A stretch of DNA of 64,000 nt from Wolbachia endosymbiont (group B) of Hofmannophila pseudospretella (GCF_964028515.1 NZ_OZ034788.1:1426001-1490000), one strand, 5' to 3'. Numbered from the stretch's first letter, positions 40,016-50,789 are shown. Made by a program: numbers and translations. Notes: generated from the letters alone by a model not told the origin.

Positions 40016-41740
40016 TATCAGAACACTTTTTCTGCTTTATATGATGTGGTACACGTAACCCAATACTACCGTTAATACATCGTTGTGTCCGATGATCATG
40101 TTTATCATCTGCATGCAAAACATGTATTTCATAACCCAAAAAATTGGCTTTGCTATCACACGCATGTGTAATAAACGTTTTATCTTCATTAAGCATAAGT
40201 TTGAGCTCCTCATTGAGAAACCCAGCAATCTCATTCTTAATTTGTTCAGCTTCATTCTTTGGTCCTGCAAACCCTACCAGAAAATCATCAGCATACCTAA
40301 CATACCAAAGACGTCGATAATTTAGATCGCAAGAATCCTTAGATGGCATACCCTGCACTAATTGACGCAGTTGTTTTGCTTGATCCCAGTTCCCTTGTTT
40401 TCTCATCATCGATACTTGCATGGTTAACCTTAAATATTTTGGATTTGTCCTTCTTCGCTTACCTCGGTTATTTGCTGGTATTAGTATATGCTCCACATGT
40501 TTATCTAACCGATCGAGTAATATGTTACTCAGAATTGGACCAATAATAGAACCTTGTGGTACCCCACTATGACTCTTATTGTACTTCCAATTTTCCATAT
40601 ATCCTGCTTTTAGCAGTCGATTGATTAGCTGAATAAAACGGTTATCTTGGAAGCTTTCACTCAGTATTTTCAACAACATAGTATGATCAATTGAGTCATA
40701 ACATGCACTGAGATCTCCCTCTATAAACCATTTTGTACCTCTGCCTTTTTGCATTACTGCTCTTAATGCAGTGTGGCATCCACGCTTTGGTCGAAATCCA
40801 TGTGAACATTCACTAAATTTAGGCTCATAGTAGGCTTCCAATATTAATCGAATTACTTCTTGAAGTAACTTATTTGACCATGTTGGCAACCCTAACGGCC
40901 TGCGTTTACCACTCTTCTTTAAAACATAGATACGTTTTACTGGTGTCCACCGATATCGCTCATAGCGTAAACCCTCTATGATTTTATCGATCTTTTCCAA
41001 AGACATACCATCAACTGTTTCAACTGTCACACCTTCTGTCATAGCACCTTTATTACGACAAAGTTTGCCATACGCCCGAAGGTAAAGATCACGCTGATAG
41101 AGTAGGCGATATACGTTTTTAACCGGCAAATTTCTTTGTCCACGTTCACGTATAATGTTAAGTATTGTTTCAGCTTTCCGCATCTTGCGTACCTCCCAAT
41201 TTCAACATTCAATTATCTGTCACCCTTTGCCCTGTATGTGGCTTTCCCACACTCCCCGGTGATTCGTTACTTTCACGACTACTACGATGACTCCGTAACC
41301 ATAGAACTCGCGTTCCTTAGGTCATCCCATGTTCCGTCACTAAGAACTGTTCTAGATCAACTTAGGTTTTCTATTCATCCTCTTAAATAAGTTCACTACT
41401 TATCGTTCTACAGCCAGAATGTCACACAAACGAAAGTTTAATTTGTGCTTACTGTAGACATGGGGTTTTAAATGTGATACCCATGGATGTGAAATCCCAC
41501 CCCTGAAGATTAGAATTCAAGCAGTTTAGCTTTAACCATATTGATCAGGTGTTGCAAGCCGTTACCTTACACATCTTCAGATAACTCTCGCTTTACATAC
41601 ATGCTCTTGTCCTCCTTCCCTTTCGGGTTAAAGTTAGTTGTTCACCTCGAGGCCATTTATTCTGAACCCCGCTTAGCTCCGCTAAGTATTTCTTAATGCG
41701 TACCACGGCGCACCCTCTCGGTTTATATAGCTCCCATTAT

Positions 41741-42977
41741 TTAGTCCTTTGATCCTAACCCAAGTGTCCAATGATAGAAAATATTTGGAGACCTCTTTCT
41801 CACTTTTCCTAGAAATTGCTTTGCTAGTCTTCCATGATCTCGAAGTTTCTTATATTTGGTTCTGACCCATCTTATGAGGTATCTCTCTATATTTCTGAGA
41901 GATGTATAAATCTCCGATTTATAAAACCTGCCATAGTACTGAAACCAGCCTCTGACTATTGGATCTATTTTCTTCGATATTTCCTCTAATGTGGTCCACG
42001 TAATCCGATGTATTCTCCATGACTTTATGGTTTTCTTGATCTTCTTCTTGGCTTTGTTGCTGATTGCAGGTAGAAATGAAACATAACAGTCCCTCTTCTT
42101 ATTCTTTGCTCCTCTAGCTCTAAAGGTATAGCCCAAGAAATCAAAGTTTTGTGTAGGAAACTCATCTCTCCTATCACCATCCTTACAGTACACTATCTGT
42201 GTCTTTTCAGGATGTAACCTCAATTTACACTTAGCCAATCTTTCTTCGATCATTACTTTCATAAATTCTGCCTGTCTCTTAGTTCTGCAGTGCACTATCG
42301 CATCATCCACATACCTCTCAAATGGTACTGTCGGGTAGTTCTTTTTCATCCATATATCAAACACATGATGCATGAATATATTAGAGATGATTGGGCTAAC
42401 TGAACCTCCTTGCGGAACTCCTTTATCCCTAACTACCTTACTGCCATCTGCTTGCTGAATGGGGGCTTTCATCCACCTCTCAACATACAGTATGATCCAT
42501 TTGCAGTCAGTGTGTTTCTTGATAGCCTGCAGTGCTAAATCGTGGTCCAGATTGTCGAAAAATCCAGATATATCAAGATCTACTGCCCAATCATTTTTCC
42601 AACATCTCTTCCGTGCTGTATATACCGCATCCAATGCAGACTTATTTGGTCTATAACCATATGAATCCTCGTGAAATTTCGGCTCTACTAATGGTTCAAG
42701 ATACATAGTAGCGGCTGTTTGTGCTATCCTGTCGGACAACACATAGAGTTCTTTGTCCTCCCGTATCTTTCGGTATTGTAACAGCTTTTACTGGCTCGGG
42801 AAAATAACTTCCGGATGACATCCGATTCCATAGTTTGTACAAATTATCTTTTAGATTCTCCTCAAACTTTGTTATCGAGACCTCATCTACACCTGCAGCA
42901 CCTTTATTTTTCGATACTTGTTTATAAGCTTTCCAAATAAGTTGCTTCGGTATATCAAAAGACTTTGTTTTATTCAT
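41741..42977 (-). pseudogene. Group II intron B reverse transcriptase, frameshifted
   Basis: N-terminal piece 42977-42696 (IPKQLIWKAYKQVSKNKGAAGVDEVSI…AVTIPKDTGGQRTL) and main piece 42742-41741 (MLSDRIAQTAATMYLEP…GYRPNKSALDAV…GVPQGGSVSPIISNIF…RYVDDAIVHC…FLGYTFR…GWFQYYGRF). A small deletion between TLCV and LSDRIAQ changes frame, where the family reads about TLG-PTVSDRIAQ. YVDD is intact but the protein is broken. No HNH domain seen. Confidence 0.82.
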
Positions 42978-43501
42978 TAATTCCTCCCATTACGGTTGAC
43001 AAAATAATTAAAACTAAATAACTCAGTCCCTTCGCTCCATTTCCATTACAGAAACTTCTTCACTACTACAAACTGATCCGCCCCTGTTTTCCGCATCGGT
43101 ACTCTCATCCTCAGAGATCTGCTCTTTGAATTTCTTCCTTATCATCGAAACGACAGGTTCCCGTAGTTCCATGCAATAGCCTAAAATAGATTCACGCCAC
43201 TTTTATGCCGGACGCCACCTACCCAGTAAACAAGCTCCCGGTAGATTTATCCCAGATTAACGACTACCCCCTGGTTTTGACGTCGTCTCTACGCTTTCGA
43301 CACTTCATCAGTGGTTCACTTGCGTTCGTCTCTCTATTTCACACATGACACATAATTGTGCCTTTTCCATAACGCTCACTACCTTAGCTCTTTACCAAAG
43401 CAGCTTATGGCTGTTTGAAGCCTGCTCTTGCAAACCGGCTCCGAGGGGCCCTCCCTCATCTATTGCACAGCTTCAACACTTCCCGTGTTTCTACGGCGCA
43501 C

Positions 43502-43860
43502 AATCATCACAGTAGAAAATTACACTAATAGACTTTTACGCGTTTTTATGCGGTATCTTACCATATTTTCTTTTCATGCACTGAAAGAGTTCGTTTGTTA
43601 AAGCTTTTTTGACATGTTGCTCTAATCCGTGTAATGCAACACAAGCTAGCAACGGTGAGATCGTCCCTCCTTTAATTGTACCACGTTTTGTGGATTGAAG
43701 CTTTCCATCTTCCATAATACCCGCTCCTAACCATCCTCTTATGATTTTCTTTAGCGTTGGTATGGTGTTGAGTTTTTCAAGCAATGCATAGTCCCAAAAT
43801 TGGGAGAAAAATCCTGGAGGTTCTGTCGCATCTATAAACCATAGAAAAGAAGATCATTAA
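43502..43860 (-). pseudogene. Group II intron C reverse transcriptase, 5' fragment
   Basis: Reads GFFSQFWDYALLEKLNTIPTLKKIIRGWLGAGIMEDGK…TIKGGTISPLLACVALHGLEQHVKKAL…RKYGKIPHKNA, one stop, then KSISVIFYCDD up to the intron B junction at 43502. This is the fingers-palm part leading into YADD, continued at 38132. The N-terminus upstream of about 43860 is missing. Confidence 0.75.
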
Positions 43861-43879
43861 AGTTGGGATTATAGGAGTT

Positions 43880-44348
43880 ATAGAGCCATTAACATAGCAA
43901 AATTCTCAAAAGTAGAAACATTGTCATTAGCTCCGATAATTTGTTTTTTCTGAATCATGCGAATATTTTCTATACCTGTAATAGTAATCTTTGCGGAGTG
44001 CTGCAGACTTGTCTCTACTAACACACAAGAGGAAGTCTACAGTATTACCAATAGTGCTCTATATAAATAAACCCATTTACCGTTTAATTTAATGTAGGTC
44101 TCTCCAACTACTACCAACCTGCTTCTTTCTTTTCCTTACTGCCTAATCTATCAGTGGTAATAAACCACTTTGTAACGTAGCATGGTCAATTTTGCTCCCC
44201 TTATACTCATAATTTCTTCCAAATCTCGATAGCTCAAAGAGAATCGACATTTCATGTATACAGATAACATCGCTGAAAAGCTAAATCCTTTGAAATATGG
44301 CAATAATTTTTGATTGATACGAAACATCTTTGCTTTATTTTTAGACAA
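43880..44348 (-). pseudogene. IS6-family transposase remnant
   Basis: The N-terminal piece has LPYFKGFSFSAML…YMKCRFSLSYRDLEEIMSIRGAK, the IS6/IS26-type start, and after frameshifts pieces of the core follow (ETYIKLNGKWVYLYRAL; ITGIENIRMIQKKQI). Many lesions; not functional. The flanking 44349-44518 holds no gene; it includes a TTCCAG…CTGGAA palindrome. Confidence 0.75.
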
Positions 44349-44518
44349 TTATATCATTCTTCTTTCTACTTCCCTACAAATGCGACAGAACCGAAAGAAC
44401 TTGCTCTAGAAAGACAAAAAAAAGTGTTCAACATTGTATCGGGATTCCAGCGTCACGCACTGGAACAACAAGAAAAAGGGTGCTGGCATGACATTAAATG
44501 ATTTTCCTTATTTTAGCA

Positions 44519-45457
44519 TTAAACGCGATGAAGAAAATCATTTATAATTGCTATAGCAACTAGTGTTGAAACCTGACGTACCTTTTGGCTTGACAAACGA
44601 GAGTTTTTATCTGATTTGACAACAAGGGCTTCTAGATGACTTTGAAAGTAAATATTACCATGCTTATCTTCGATAGCTTCTATTACCCCGTCATTGGCAA
44701 ATGCTGCAATTTTATATCCAAGTAGCTCTAGCCTTCTTCTATTCTCTGTAGTATTACTTACTGTACCTGAATGAGCATTCGGAAAATAAGTTGAAAACCA
44801 GCCATTTTGATTAGGTAGTAAAAATCTAGCTACCACTTTTTCCAAACGACTACCTGGAACAATTTTTATCTGCTGAAGAGGCATATTCTCTTTTTGTGGA
44901 TAGGATGCTGATTTTAAATGATTCTTCTCATCATTAACAACATTTGTTATTTCAATTTCTTTTGCATGCATAATGTCTTGTAAACCACCGCATATGGCAA
45001 GCAAATGAATTGTAGGATTGTCATCTACTATTTTTACAATTGCTTCATTCACAAGCTGGCGGTAAGGGTTAAGAGCTGAATGAAAGTTATCTGAAATAAA
45101 TATTCTGTTTATCTTTTGCTCTTTGATAAATTTTGCAACTTCAACTTTTATTCGATCTAGTATCAGCTTTTTTGCCAATATTTCATCTTGTTTTGCGAAC
45201 TCTTCTTGGATTTCTTTTAGATTAATTATTTTGTCGTAGTCAATGAATATAGTTTTAACCCCAAAATTATTGAATATCTCATAGATATTTTGAGATTCAT
45301 CTGTTTGCAATAAACCAACAATTATATTATAATTTACTGCATTTTCTGCTGTCAAAGCAGATAATTCTTTGTTTACTTTTTCACTATAAGCGATATTACT
45401 TAATAGTAGAAATGTAATTAATAGTATATTAAATACTCTATTGTAACATTTATGCAT
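44519..45457 (-). CDS. Exported class I glutamine amidotransferase-like (C26) protein
   Basis: 312 aa. Residues 1-24 are a signal peptide or membrane anchor (NRVFNILLITFLLLSNIAYS). The rest resembles gamma-glutamyl-gamma-aminobutyrate hydrolases: nucleophile Cys156 in LLAICGGLQDIMHA and the His-x-Glu of FQSHLEAL near residue 275. It would hydrolyse a gamma-glutamyl bond outside the cytoplasm, perhaps in glutamyl-peptide or cell-envelope metabolism; substrate unknown. Single gene, first intact chromosomal gene after the mobile region. Confidence 0.8.
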   Translation of the reverse strand: MHKCYNRVFNILLITFLLLSNIAYSEKVNKELSALTAENAVNYNIIVGLLQTDESQNIYEIFNNFGVKTIFIDYDKIINLKEIQEEFAKQDEILAKKLILDRIKVEVAKFIKEQKINRIFISDNFHSALNPYRQLVNEAIVKIVDDNPTIHLLAICGGLQDIMHAKEIEITNVVNDEKNHLKSASYPQKENMPLQQIKIVPGSRLEKVVARFLLPNQNGWFSTYFPNAHSGTVSNTTENRRRLELLGYKIAAFANDGVIEAIEDKHGNIYFQSHLEALVVKSDKNSRLSSQKVRQVSTLVAIAIINDFLHRV

Positions 45458-45518
45458 TATTTCCTAAATAATTATATTAATATTGTAATATATTATAGAA
45501 CATTAAGAAAAAGAATGT

Positions 45519-45590
45519 GGCCTGAGCAGGAATCGAACCAGCGACACAAGGATTTTCAGTCCTTTGCTCTACCAACTGAGCTATCAGGCC
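45519..45590 (-). tRNA. tRNA-Phe (GAA)
   Basis: The minus strand forms a complete cloverleaf: acceptor GGCCTGA/TCAGGCC, D arm GCTC…GAGC, anticodon arm AAGGA-CTGAAAA-TCCTT with anticodon GAA, T arm with TTCGATT. 72 nt, CCA not encoded. Confidence 0.96.
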
Positions 45591-45664
45591 AACTACGTAC
45601 TTTTATTTTTAGACAAAAAACGTTATTATGTCCATCAAAAGTTTTTGAAGTATAGAAACAAAAA

Positions 45665-46171
45665 ATGAACATTAATAACAAAATAGGAATTTATCCTGGT
45701 ACGTTTGATCCTATAACTTTTGGGCACCTTGACATAATAAAAAGAGCATGTAAGCTAGTCGATAAGTTGATAGTCGGTGTTGCAGAAAATGTTAACAAAC
45801 ATACTGCCTTTAACATAAAGCTACGCACAAGCATGGCTGAAAATGAAGTTAAAGGAGCAGAAATTAATGCAGATGTTATATCTTTTAATGGGTTGCTCGT
45901 GAAGTTTGCCAAAGAGCAAAATGCCTCTGTTATTATCAGAGGACTGAGGGCAGTATCAGATTTTGATTATGAATTTCAAATGAGTTGGGTAAATTATAAG
46001 CTCTCCCATGAAATCGAAACCATATTTCTTCCTGCATCTGAAGACACTCAATTTATCTCATCAAGTTTTGTGAAAGAAATAGCGAGATTAGGAGAAGATG
46101 TTAGCAGCTTTGTATCACAAAATGTCCAAACCGAATTGATTAATCTAAATAGGGTAAAAAATGGAGAATAA
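45665..46171 (+). CDS. coaD: Phosphopantetheine adenylyltransferase
   Basis: 168 aa, normal length. Transfers AMP from ATP to 4'-phosphopantetheine in coenzyme A synthesis. The nucleotidyltransferase motif is GTFDPITFGHLDIIKRA (residues 11-27), with the conserved VIIRGLRAVSDFDYEFQM (about 86-103) and the ISSSFVKEIARLGEDVSSFV end. Cytoplasmic. Confidence 0.95.
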   Translation: MNINNKIGIYPGTFDPITFGHLDIIKRACKLVDKLIVGVAENVNKHTAFNIKLRTSMAENEVKGAEINADVISFNGLLVKFAKEQNASVIIRGLRAVSDFDYEFQMSWVNYKLSHEIETIFLPASEDTQFISSSFVKEIARLGEDVSSFVSQNVQTELINLNRVKNGE

Positions 46172-46242
46172 ATATTTGTTGTTTTCTCCACTTCAAAGCG
46201 GTTATGCTCGATGTACAAAATACTATAAAATAAAGGAGCAGT

Positions 46243-46452
46243 ATGTCAGAAGTGAGGGATAATAATCTAATAGTTTGCTGCCGTGGTGATGAGAATGATG
46301 ATGGTTCTGGTCATCCAGTAGTATATTTACATAAAGAAGGAGAAATGTATTGTCCTTATTGCAGTAAGCCCATGAGTGAAATAGTAAACTCCGAAGAATT
46401 TCAATCTGTTGAGGTGAAAGCAGTGAACAAAAAGGAAAGGACCAAAGGTTAA
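46243..46452 (+). CDS. Zinc-finger CHCC protein (NDUFS6-like)
   Basis: 69 aa. CCRGDENDDGSGHPVVYLHKEGEMYCPYCSKPM holds the C-x(n)-H-x(n)-C-x2-C zinc site of the CHCC family related to mitochondrial complex I subunit NDUFS6. Alphaproteobacterial members are thought to associate with complex I. Good AAAGGAG upstream. Confidence 0.82.
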   Translation: MSEVRDNNLIVCCRGDENDDGSGHPVVYLHKEGEMYCPYCSKPMSEIVNSEEFQSVEVKAVNKKERTKG

Positions 46453-46466
46453 TAGCACTTCATTCT

Positions 46467-47093
46467 TTAGCTTATGTAAATAGCAATAAAGGGGGCAGTA
46501 AAGATCAAACTGTCCATACGGTCAAGTACTCCTCCATGGCCAGGTATTATACCTCCACTATCTTTAACATTGTAAACTCTTTTTATGAGTGATTCAGTAA
46601 AATCTCCAAGTTGGGCTAGAATAGCAATTGTAAAGCCAATTATTGGGGAATAGAAAATTGGAAATAAACTCAAAAATATTGAACCAAAAATTGTACAAAA
46701 TACTCCAGCTAAAACTGCACCTAAAAGCCCTGACCAAGTCTTTCCAGGACTAATAATTGGGCAAATTTTAGCACCACCAAAGTTTTTACCAAATAGGTAA
46801 GCGGTAATATCGATGCTCCAAATGGTTAAGATAAGCCATATTAATTCATATTTTCCCTGTGGTAGATTATATAAGTATATCAGCGATGCATTTGGTAGTG
46901 CAATGAGTAGTAATGCGAAAATGTATAAGATTCTATTGCCCTGAGTTAGATTATACCATTCAAAAGAAGATAAAACTGCAATTGAGAAAATTAGTAGATA
47001 AAACGATAAATCACTGAAATATGTGGCAAAAGAAAATATAAGTAATATGACTATTGAGGACAGTGTTCTCACCATAAAATTATTATCTACCAT
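46467..47093 (-). CDS. cdsA: Phosphatidate cytidylyltransferase
   Basis: 208 aa membrane protein with about seven transmembrane segments, somewhat shorter than E. coli CdsA (285 aa) as usual in Rickettsiales. The C-terminal signature VKDSGGIIPGHGGVLDRMDSLIFTAP is the CTP-phosphatidate site. Makes CDP-diacylglycerol for phospholipids. Overlaps uppS by 11 nt. Confidence 0.93.
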   Translation of the reverse strand: MVDNNFMVRTLSSIVILLIFSFATYFSDLSFYLLIFSIAVLSSFEWYNLTQGNRILYIFALLLIALPNASLIYLYNLPQGKYELIWLILTIWSIDITAYLFGKNFGGAKICPIISPGKTWSGLLGAVLAGVFCTIFGSIFLSLFPIFYSPIIGFTIAILAQLGDFTESLIKRVYNVKDSGGIIPGHGGVLDRMDSLIFTAPFIAIYIS

Positions 47094-47778
47094 ATTTTTT
47101 CTCTCTCTTTGTATAATCTGCTAATGCTTTACTCAAATCTTGACAAGAAAAATCAGGCCATAAAGTATCACAAAAATACAATTCAGCATAAGCTGCTTGC
47201 CATAGTAAAAAATTGCTTAACCTTTTCTCGCCACCAGTGCGAATTAATAAATCCAATTTTGGTAAATCTTTAGTATACAGAAATTTTTCAAATTCCTCTT
47301 CCAATACGCAATCAATATTTCCTTTTATGACGTTGTTGATAGCATGTATAATTTCCTGCTTTGCTCCATAACTAACTGCAACAGTGAGTAATAGACCATC
47401 GTTCTTATGTGTCACTTCTTCTGCTTTTTTGATTTGATCGAATATTTTACTGGGCAATAGACTTAAATTGCCAATAAAATTTAACTTAATGTTACAATTG
47501 TAAATGAATTTCATTTTATCTTCATTAATTAAAGTGGAGTAAAATAAATTAAATAGGTAGTCTGTTTCGTTTTCAGATCTGAGCCAATTTTCCATGGAAA
47601 ATGCATACAAAGTTAAGTAAGATATGGCTAAGGTTGTGCAATGTTTAGCAATATCAAATGCAACTTCACTGCCTTTTCTATAACCATCAATTTTTACCAT
47701 TCCTTGATTCTTTGCCCACCTACCATTACCATCCATAATAATTGCTAGATGTTTTGGTAGAGATTCTAGATTTAACAT
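47083..47778 (-). CDS. uppS: Isoprenyl transferase (undecaprenyl diphosphate synthase)
   Basis: 231 aa. Catalytic Asp in IIMDGNGRWAKNQG (about residue 16), and C-terminal LIRTGGEKRLSNFLLWQAAYAELYF. Makes the polyprenyl carrier lipid used in lipid II synthesis. First gene of a uppS-cdsA operon. Confidence 0.95.
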   Translation of the reverse strand: MLNLESLPKHLAIIMDGNGRWAKNQGMVKIDGYRKGSEVAFDIAKHCTTLAISYLTLYAFSMENWLRSENETDYLFNLFYSTLINEDKMKFIYNCNIKLNFIGNLSLLPSKIFDQIKKAEEVTHKNDGLLLTVAVSYGAKQEIIHAINNVIKGNIDCVLEEEFEKFLYTKDLPKLDLLIRTGGEKRLSNFLLWQAAYAELYFCDTLWPDFSCQDLSKALADYTKREKKYGR

Positions 47779-48083
47779 TTTAATTCAACCTGTTATTCGG
47801 TTTTACCAATATTACCCATATTAGGTTAGCTTAATTTCTATGTAAAACGTTCACTATATTCACCTGAACTACATTATTACTGAAAAATCATTGATAGTCT
47901 ATACTCTACTCTATGAATAAAGTTTTCTGAACCTCGGTGTCAGCTACCAGTGATTTTACTAAGAAAATATGGCAAAAATGGTCTAAATTGAGCGTGTTTT
48001 CTTAATTTGATGCGTATGGTTTATTTAACACCCTCTTAAATTTATAAAGCAAAACCTTGGATACAAACACTTTTTAAGCTATG
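47779..48083. other. Intergenic region, no feature seen
   Basis: 305 bp between the uppS start and the end of the repeat-protein gene; AT-rich. I see no gene, RNA or strong hairpin. Confidence 0.5.
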
Positions 48084-49310
48084 TCATGATATGTAACTGA
48101 CTTGCATTTTTTCTTTCCGTGTCCCACTTAAGACATTACTAGGCCCATTTTTATCTTCTAGTAGTTTTATAATATCGCTAAGACTAGAATGACTACACAT
48201 GGATTTTAACTCTTCAAAAGGAGTAAAACCGATTCTATTAACAACTTCCTGATTTCCTAGTAATTCTATTGTATCTACGTAGTTAAGATTATCACGATAA
48301 AATATGAGTCGAAATTTTTTAATGTTAAAAGAAATGATATTCTCAACAACCTCCTGATTTTTTAGTAGTCTTACAATATCGCTAAAGAGTAACTTATCAT
48401 TACAAAGTATGAATTTAAGTTTTTCATAATCAATAAAATTGATGTGCTCAACAACTTGTTGATTTTCTAGCAACCTTATAATCTTGTAACTGCTACTAGT
48501 ATAATTGCTACTATTAAACTTATCGCTATTATGAATGAGTTCAAATTTTTCATAATCAATAAAACAGAGGTATTCAACAACTTTTTGATTTCCTAATAAC
48601 TCCATAATATTTTCACCACTAAACTTATTACTCTTGAGTATAAGTTGAAGCTTTTTATCACCAATAGAGTTAATTCGATCAATAGAACTCTGATCTTTTA
48701 GTAATTCTGTAACATTTTGCTCACTAAGCTTACCATCACTCTCAACTATCATCCATTGAATAAGACGGATATTCCTAATATCATTTTGATTTTTTGGTGG
48801 TATTTCCACATCTGCATCGTTGTAAAACTGAACATCATCAACACGTTTTTCATTAATTCCTTTATTTCCTAGTGCTTCTTTAGCAAAGTTATTCGGATCA
48901 TTTTTTTCATCTTCCTCGTAATCAAAATTATCATAATATCCATAATCTTCTTCATTCTTTTCGTTACCACTACTTTCGAATTCATTATTGGTATTGCAAA
49001 CCTCTTCACCTTTTAGTATTTCTAGAATATTGCGCTCCGAAGGTGCATCATTTAGCATGGAACTAAACATTTCATCATCGTAATCGTTGATGTGATTAAC
49101 AATGCTCTCATCTGAGAGTAATTCTTCAATACCTTTGTAACTAAACTTATTATTATACTTGCATAAGATTTTAAGTTTACTGTAATCCATTGAATTGATG
49201 CCATCAACAACTCTTTGACTTGATCGTAATCTTATGTCATAAGCCTTACATATCAGTTGAAGTTTTTCGTTATCTAAATCCTCTGCATTGTCTGCTTTAT
49301 CAAAATCCAT
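48084..49310 (-). CDS. Helical 33-37-residue repeat protein, unknown
   Basis: 408 aa, no signal peptide. An acidic spacer (about 110-160, YYDNFDYEEDEKNDPNN) separates two repeat blocks. Units of 33-37 residues follow L-L-x-N-Q-x-V-V-x-x-I-x-x-x-x-x-x-K-L-x-x-I-L, e.g. NIMELLGNQKVVEYLCFIDY, DIVRLLKNQEVVENIISFNI, DTIELLGNQEVVNRIGFTPF. The unit length and the start FSxxxIVxLLxN recall TAL/BAT-type repeats, though the GG after the variable pair is absent. Could be a DNA- or protein-binding solenoid. Single gene between uppS and sucB. Confidence 0.7.
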   Translation of the reverse strand: MDFDKADNAEDLDNEKLQLICKAYDIRLRSSQRVVDGINSMDYSKLKILCKYNNKFSYKGIEELLSDESIVNHINDYDDEMFSSMLNDAPSERNILEILKGEEVCNTNNEFESSGNEKNEEDYGYYDNFDYEEDEKNDPNNFAKEALGNKGINEKRVDDVQFYNDADVEIPPKNQNDIRNIRLIQWMIVESDGKLSEQNVTELLKDQSSIDRINSIGDKKLQLILKSNKFSGENIMELLGNQKVVEYLCFIDYEKFELIHNSDKFNSSNYTSSSYKIIRLLENQQVVEHINFIDYEKLKFILCNDKLLFSDIVRLLKNQEVVENIISFNIKKFRLIFYRDNLNYVDTIELLGNQEVVNRIGFTPFEELKSMCSHSSLSDIIKLLEDKNGPSNVLSGTRKEKMQVSYIS

Positions 49311-49453
49311 AATCTTATTTCAATTTACTTAGTATTTTAATTTTAAACATATAAAAAGAAATAATCAAGCATAAGGCCTAATGAATTTATTAGTTTATTA
49401 CATGTCTCTTTTCATGTATAAATTTATAGAAAGTTTTATGTAGAAGTTATTTT

Positions 49454-50626
49454 ATGAGCAAAATTATAGAAATAAGAGCGCCAAAAACTCTTGGTGGTGA
49501 ATCGGTTACGGAGGGTATAGTAAAAATAAAGAAAAATATCGGTGAAGCAATAAAAGTAGATGACTTGATCTTTGAAATTGAGACTGACAAAACAGCACTC
49601 GAATTAACTGCAGAAGCTTCAGGACAAATAACCGAATTTTTTGTGAAAGAAGATGATGTAATTAGCCCTGATCAGTTACTGGCAAAACTTGCTGTAGGAG
49701 AAATAAAAGAAGAAGTGAAAGAAGAAAATAAGGGCGAAAGCGCTGCTAAAAAAGATGCCCCTTCAGCTCGTAAAATTATGGAAGAAAATGCAATCAGTGC
49801 AGAAAGTGTAAAAGGAACTGGCATGGGAGGCAGAGTAACCAAAGCAGATGTGATAGACCATATGAGTAAGGCTGAACAACCTGCGATAAAACAATATGAA
49901 TCGCCAAAAAGCGTAGCAAGTGGAGAGAGAAGAGAAGAACGAGTGAAAATGAGCAAAATAAGGCAAGTCATTGCTGCTCGTTTGAAAGCATCACAAAATA
50001 CTGCTGCAATACTGACCACGTTCAATGAAATTGACATGAAAAATGTCATGGATCTCAGGGCAAAGTATAAAGAAACTTTCGAAAAGAAATACGGAATAAA
50101 ACTTGGTTTTATGTCGTTTTTTATAAAGGCAGCAGTGCAAGCGCTGAAAGAAATTCGTGAGATTAACGCTGAAATTTCAGGTGATGAAATCATATATAAA
50201 AATTACTATGACATAGGCGTTGCTGTTGGCACTGACAAAGGTCTTGTTGTACCAGTTATTCGTGATGCTGATCAAATGTCATTTGCTAAAATTGAACTAA
50301 CTTTAGTTGCCCTTGGCAAAAAAGCACGAGAAGGTAAGCTGCAAGTATCGGAAATGGAAGGTGCAACATTTACTATCTCAAACGGTGGTGTATACGGTTC
50401 ACTTCTTTCTACTCCAATAATCAACCCTCCCCAATCTGGAATACTTGGCATGCACTCAATACAAAATAGACCAGTTGCTGTAGGTAGCTCAATTGAAATC
50501 AGACCAATGATGTACATTGCTCTCTCTTACGACCACAGAATAGTTGACGGTAAAGGAGCAGTTACTTTCCTTGTTAAAATAAAAAATTACATAGAAGATC
50601 CAAATAGATTAGTTTTAGAAATTTAA
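49454..50626 (+). CDS. sucB: 2-oxoglutarate dehydrogenase E2 (dihydrolipoyl succinyltransferase)
   Basis: 390 aa. Lipoyl domain 1-78 with lipoylated Lys in [11 protein letters not shown] (about residue 42), E3-binding domain about 98-135 ([20 protein letters not shown]), catalytic domain about 155-390 with His-Asp active site in [13 protein letters not shown] (about 356-368). Transfers succinyl to CoA in the TCA cycle. Normal length; monocistronic here. Confidence 0.95.
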   Translation: MSKIIEIRAPKTLGGESVTEGIVKIKKNIGEAIKVDDLIFEIETDKTALELTAEASGQITEFFVKEDDVISPDQLLAKLAVGEIKEEVKEENKGESAAKKDAPSARKIMEENAISAESVKGTGMGGRVTKADVIDHMSKAEQPAIKQYESPKSVASGERREERVKMSKIRQVIAARLKASQNTAAILTTFNEIDMKNVMDLRAKYKETFEKKYGIKLGFMSFFIKAAVQALKEIREINAEISGDEIIYKNYYDIGVAVGTDKGLVVPVIRDADQMSFAKIELTLVALGKKAREGKLQVSEMEGATFTISNGGVYGSLLSTPIINPPQSGILGMHSIQNRPVAVGSSIEIRPMMYIALSYDHRIVDGKGAVTFLVKIKNYIEDPNRLVLEI

Positions 50627-50789
50627 GCAGGTTAAAAGCGACAAGTAAGTTTTTCTGAAGTTTTCAAGGTGGGTGTTACAGTTGTACAAACATTTGCAAA
50701 GGTAACTTATACGAAAAATGGTCAGTGTTTACTGTACGGACATTGTAATCTATGCCGGCTTTGTTGCATGGCTACTAATGTGAAGGAGT

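Larger units (their letters stand above)
38287..41183 (-). pseudogene. Group II intron A RT-maturase-HNH, split by IS630
   Basis: The N-terminal part, 41183-40016, has the RT core (VKRIYVLKKSGKRRPLGLPTW, GFRPKRGCHTALRAV, SGVPQGSIIGPILSNI, LWYVRYADDFLVGFAG). The C-terminal part, 38919-38287, has the maturase X domain (AYSIVAQYQTEYRGIVQYYKMAYN) and an HNH endonuclease (CELCKSQEQIEVHHV…VVCHECHKKI). An IS630 copy separates them at TA. By my count simple excision leaves a frame mismatch (SDMNIC against expected EYMRCGKP), so the gene may have been damaged before or during insertion. Confidence 0.85.
38190..41713 (-). mobile_element. Group II intron A inserted in domain V of intron B
   Basis: The 5' end GTGCGCC is at 41713, immediately after B's …AACCGAGAGG. 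Intron RNA without a gene spans 41184-41713. The intron encodes a reverse transcriptase with HNH (38287-41183) and has its own domain V at 38241-38279. The 3' end is about 38190, after which B's CTTTCCGTACAGTTCTG resumes; I cannot fix it to the base. An IS630 copy lies inside. Confidence 0.68.
38133..43501 (-). mobile_element. Group II intron B inserted in the RT of intron C
   Basis: The 5' end is GTGCGCC at 43501, right after …TAC TGT GAT GAT T (exon, …YCDD). The 3' end is near 38133, where TT ATT ATT TCA GGT restores …DDFIISGF. The insertion point is therefore the YADD catalytic motif of RT-C. 42978-43501 is intron RNA (domains I-III) without a gene. The domain V halves of B are at about 41720-41735 and 38171-38187, separated by intron A. 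Confidence 0.72.

Noticed and set aside
44310..44501. Plus-strand 63-aa ORF
   Set aside because: Lies across the IS6 remnant edge and palindromic debris; no start signal.
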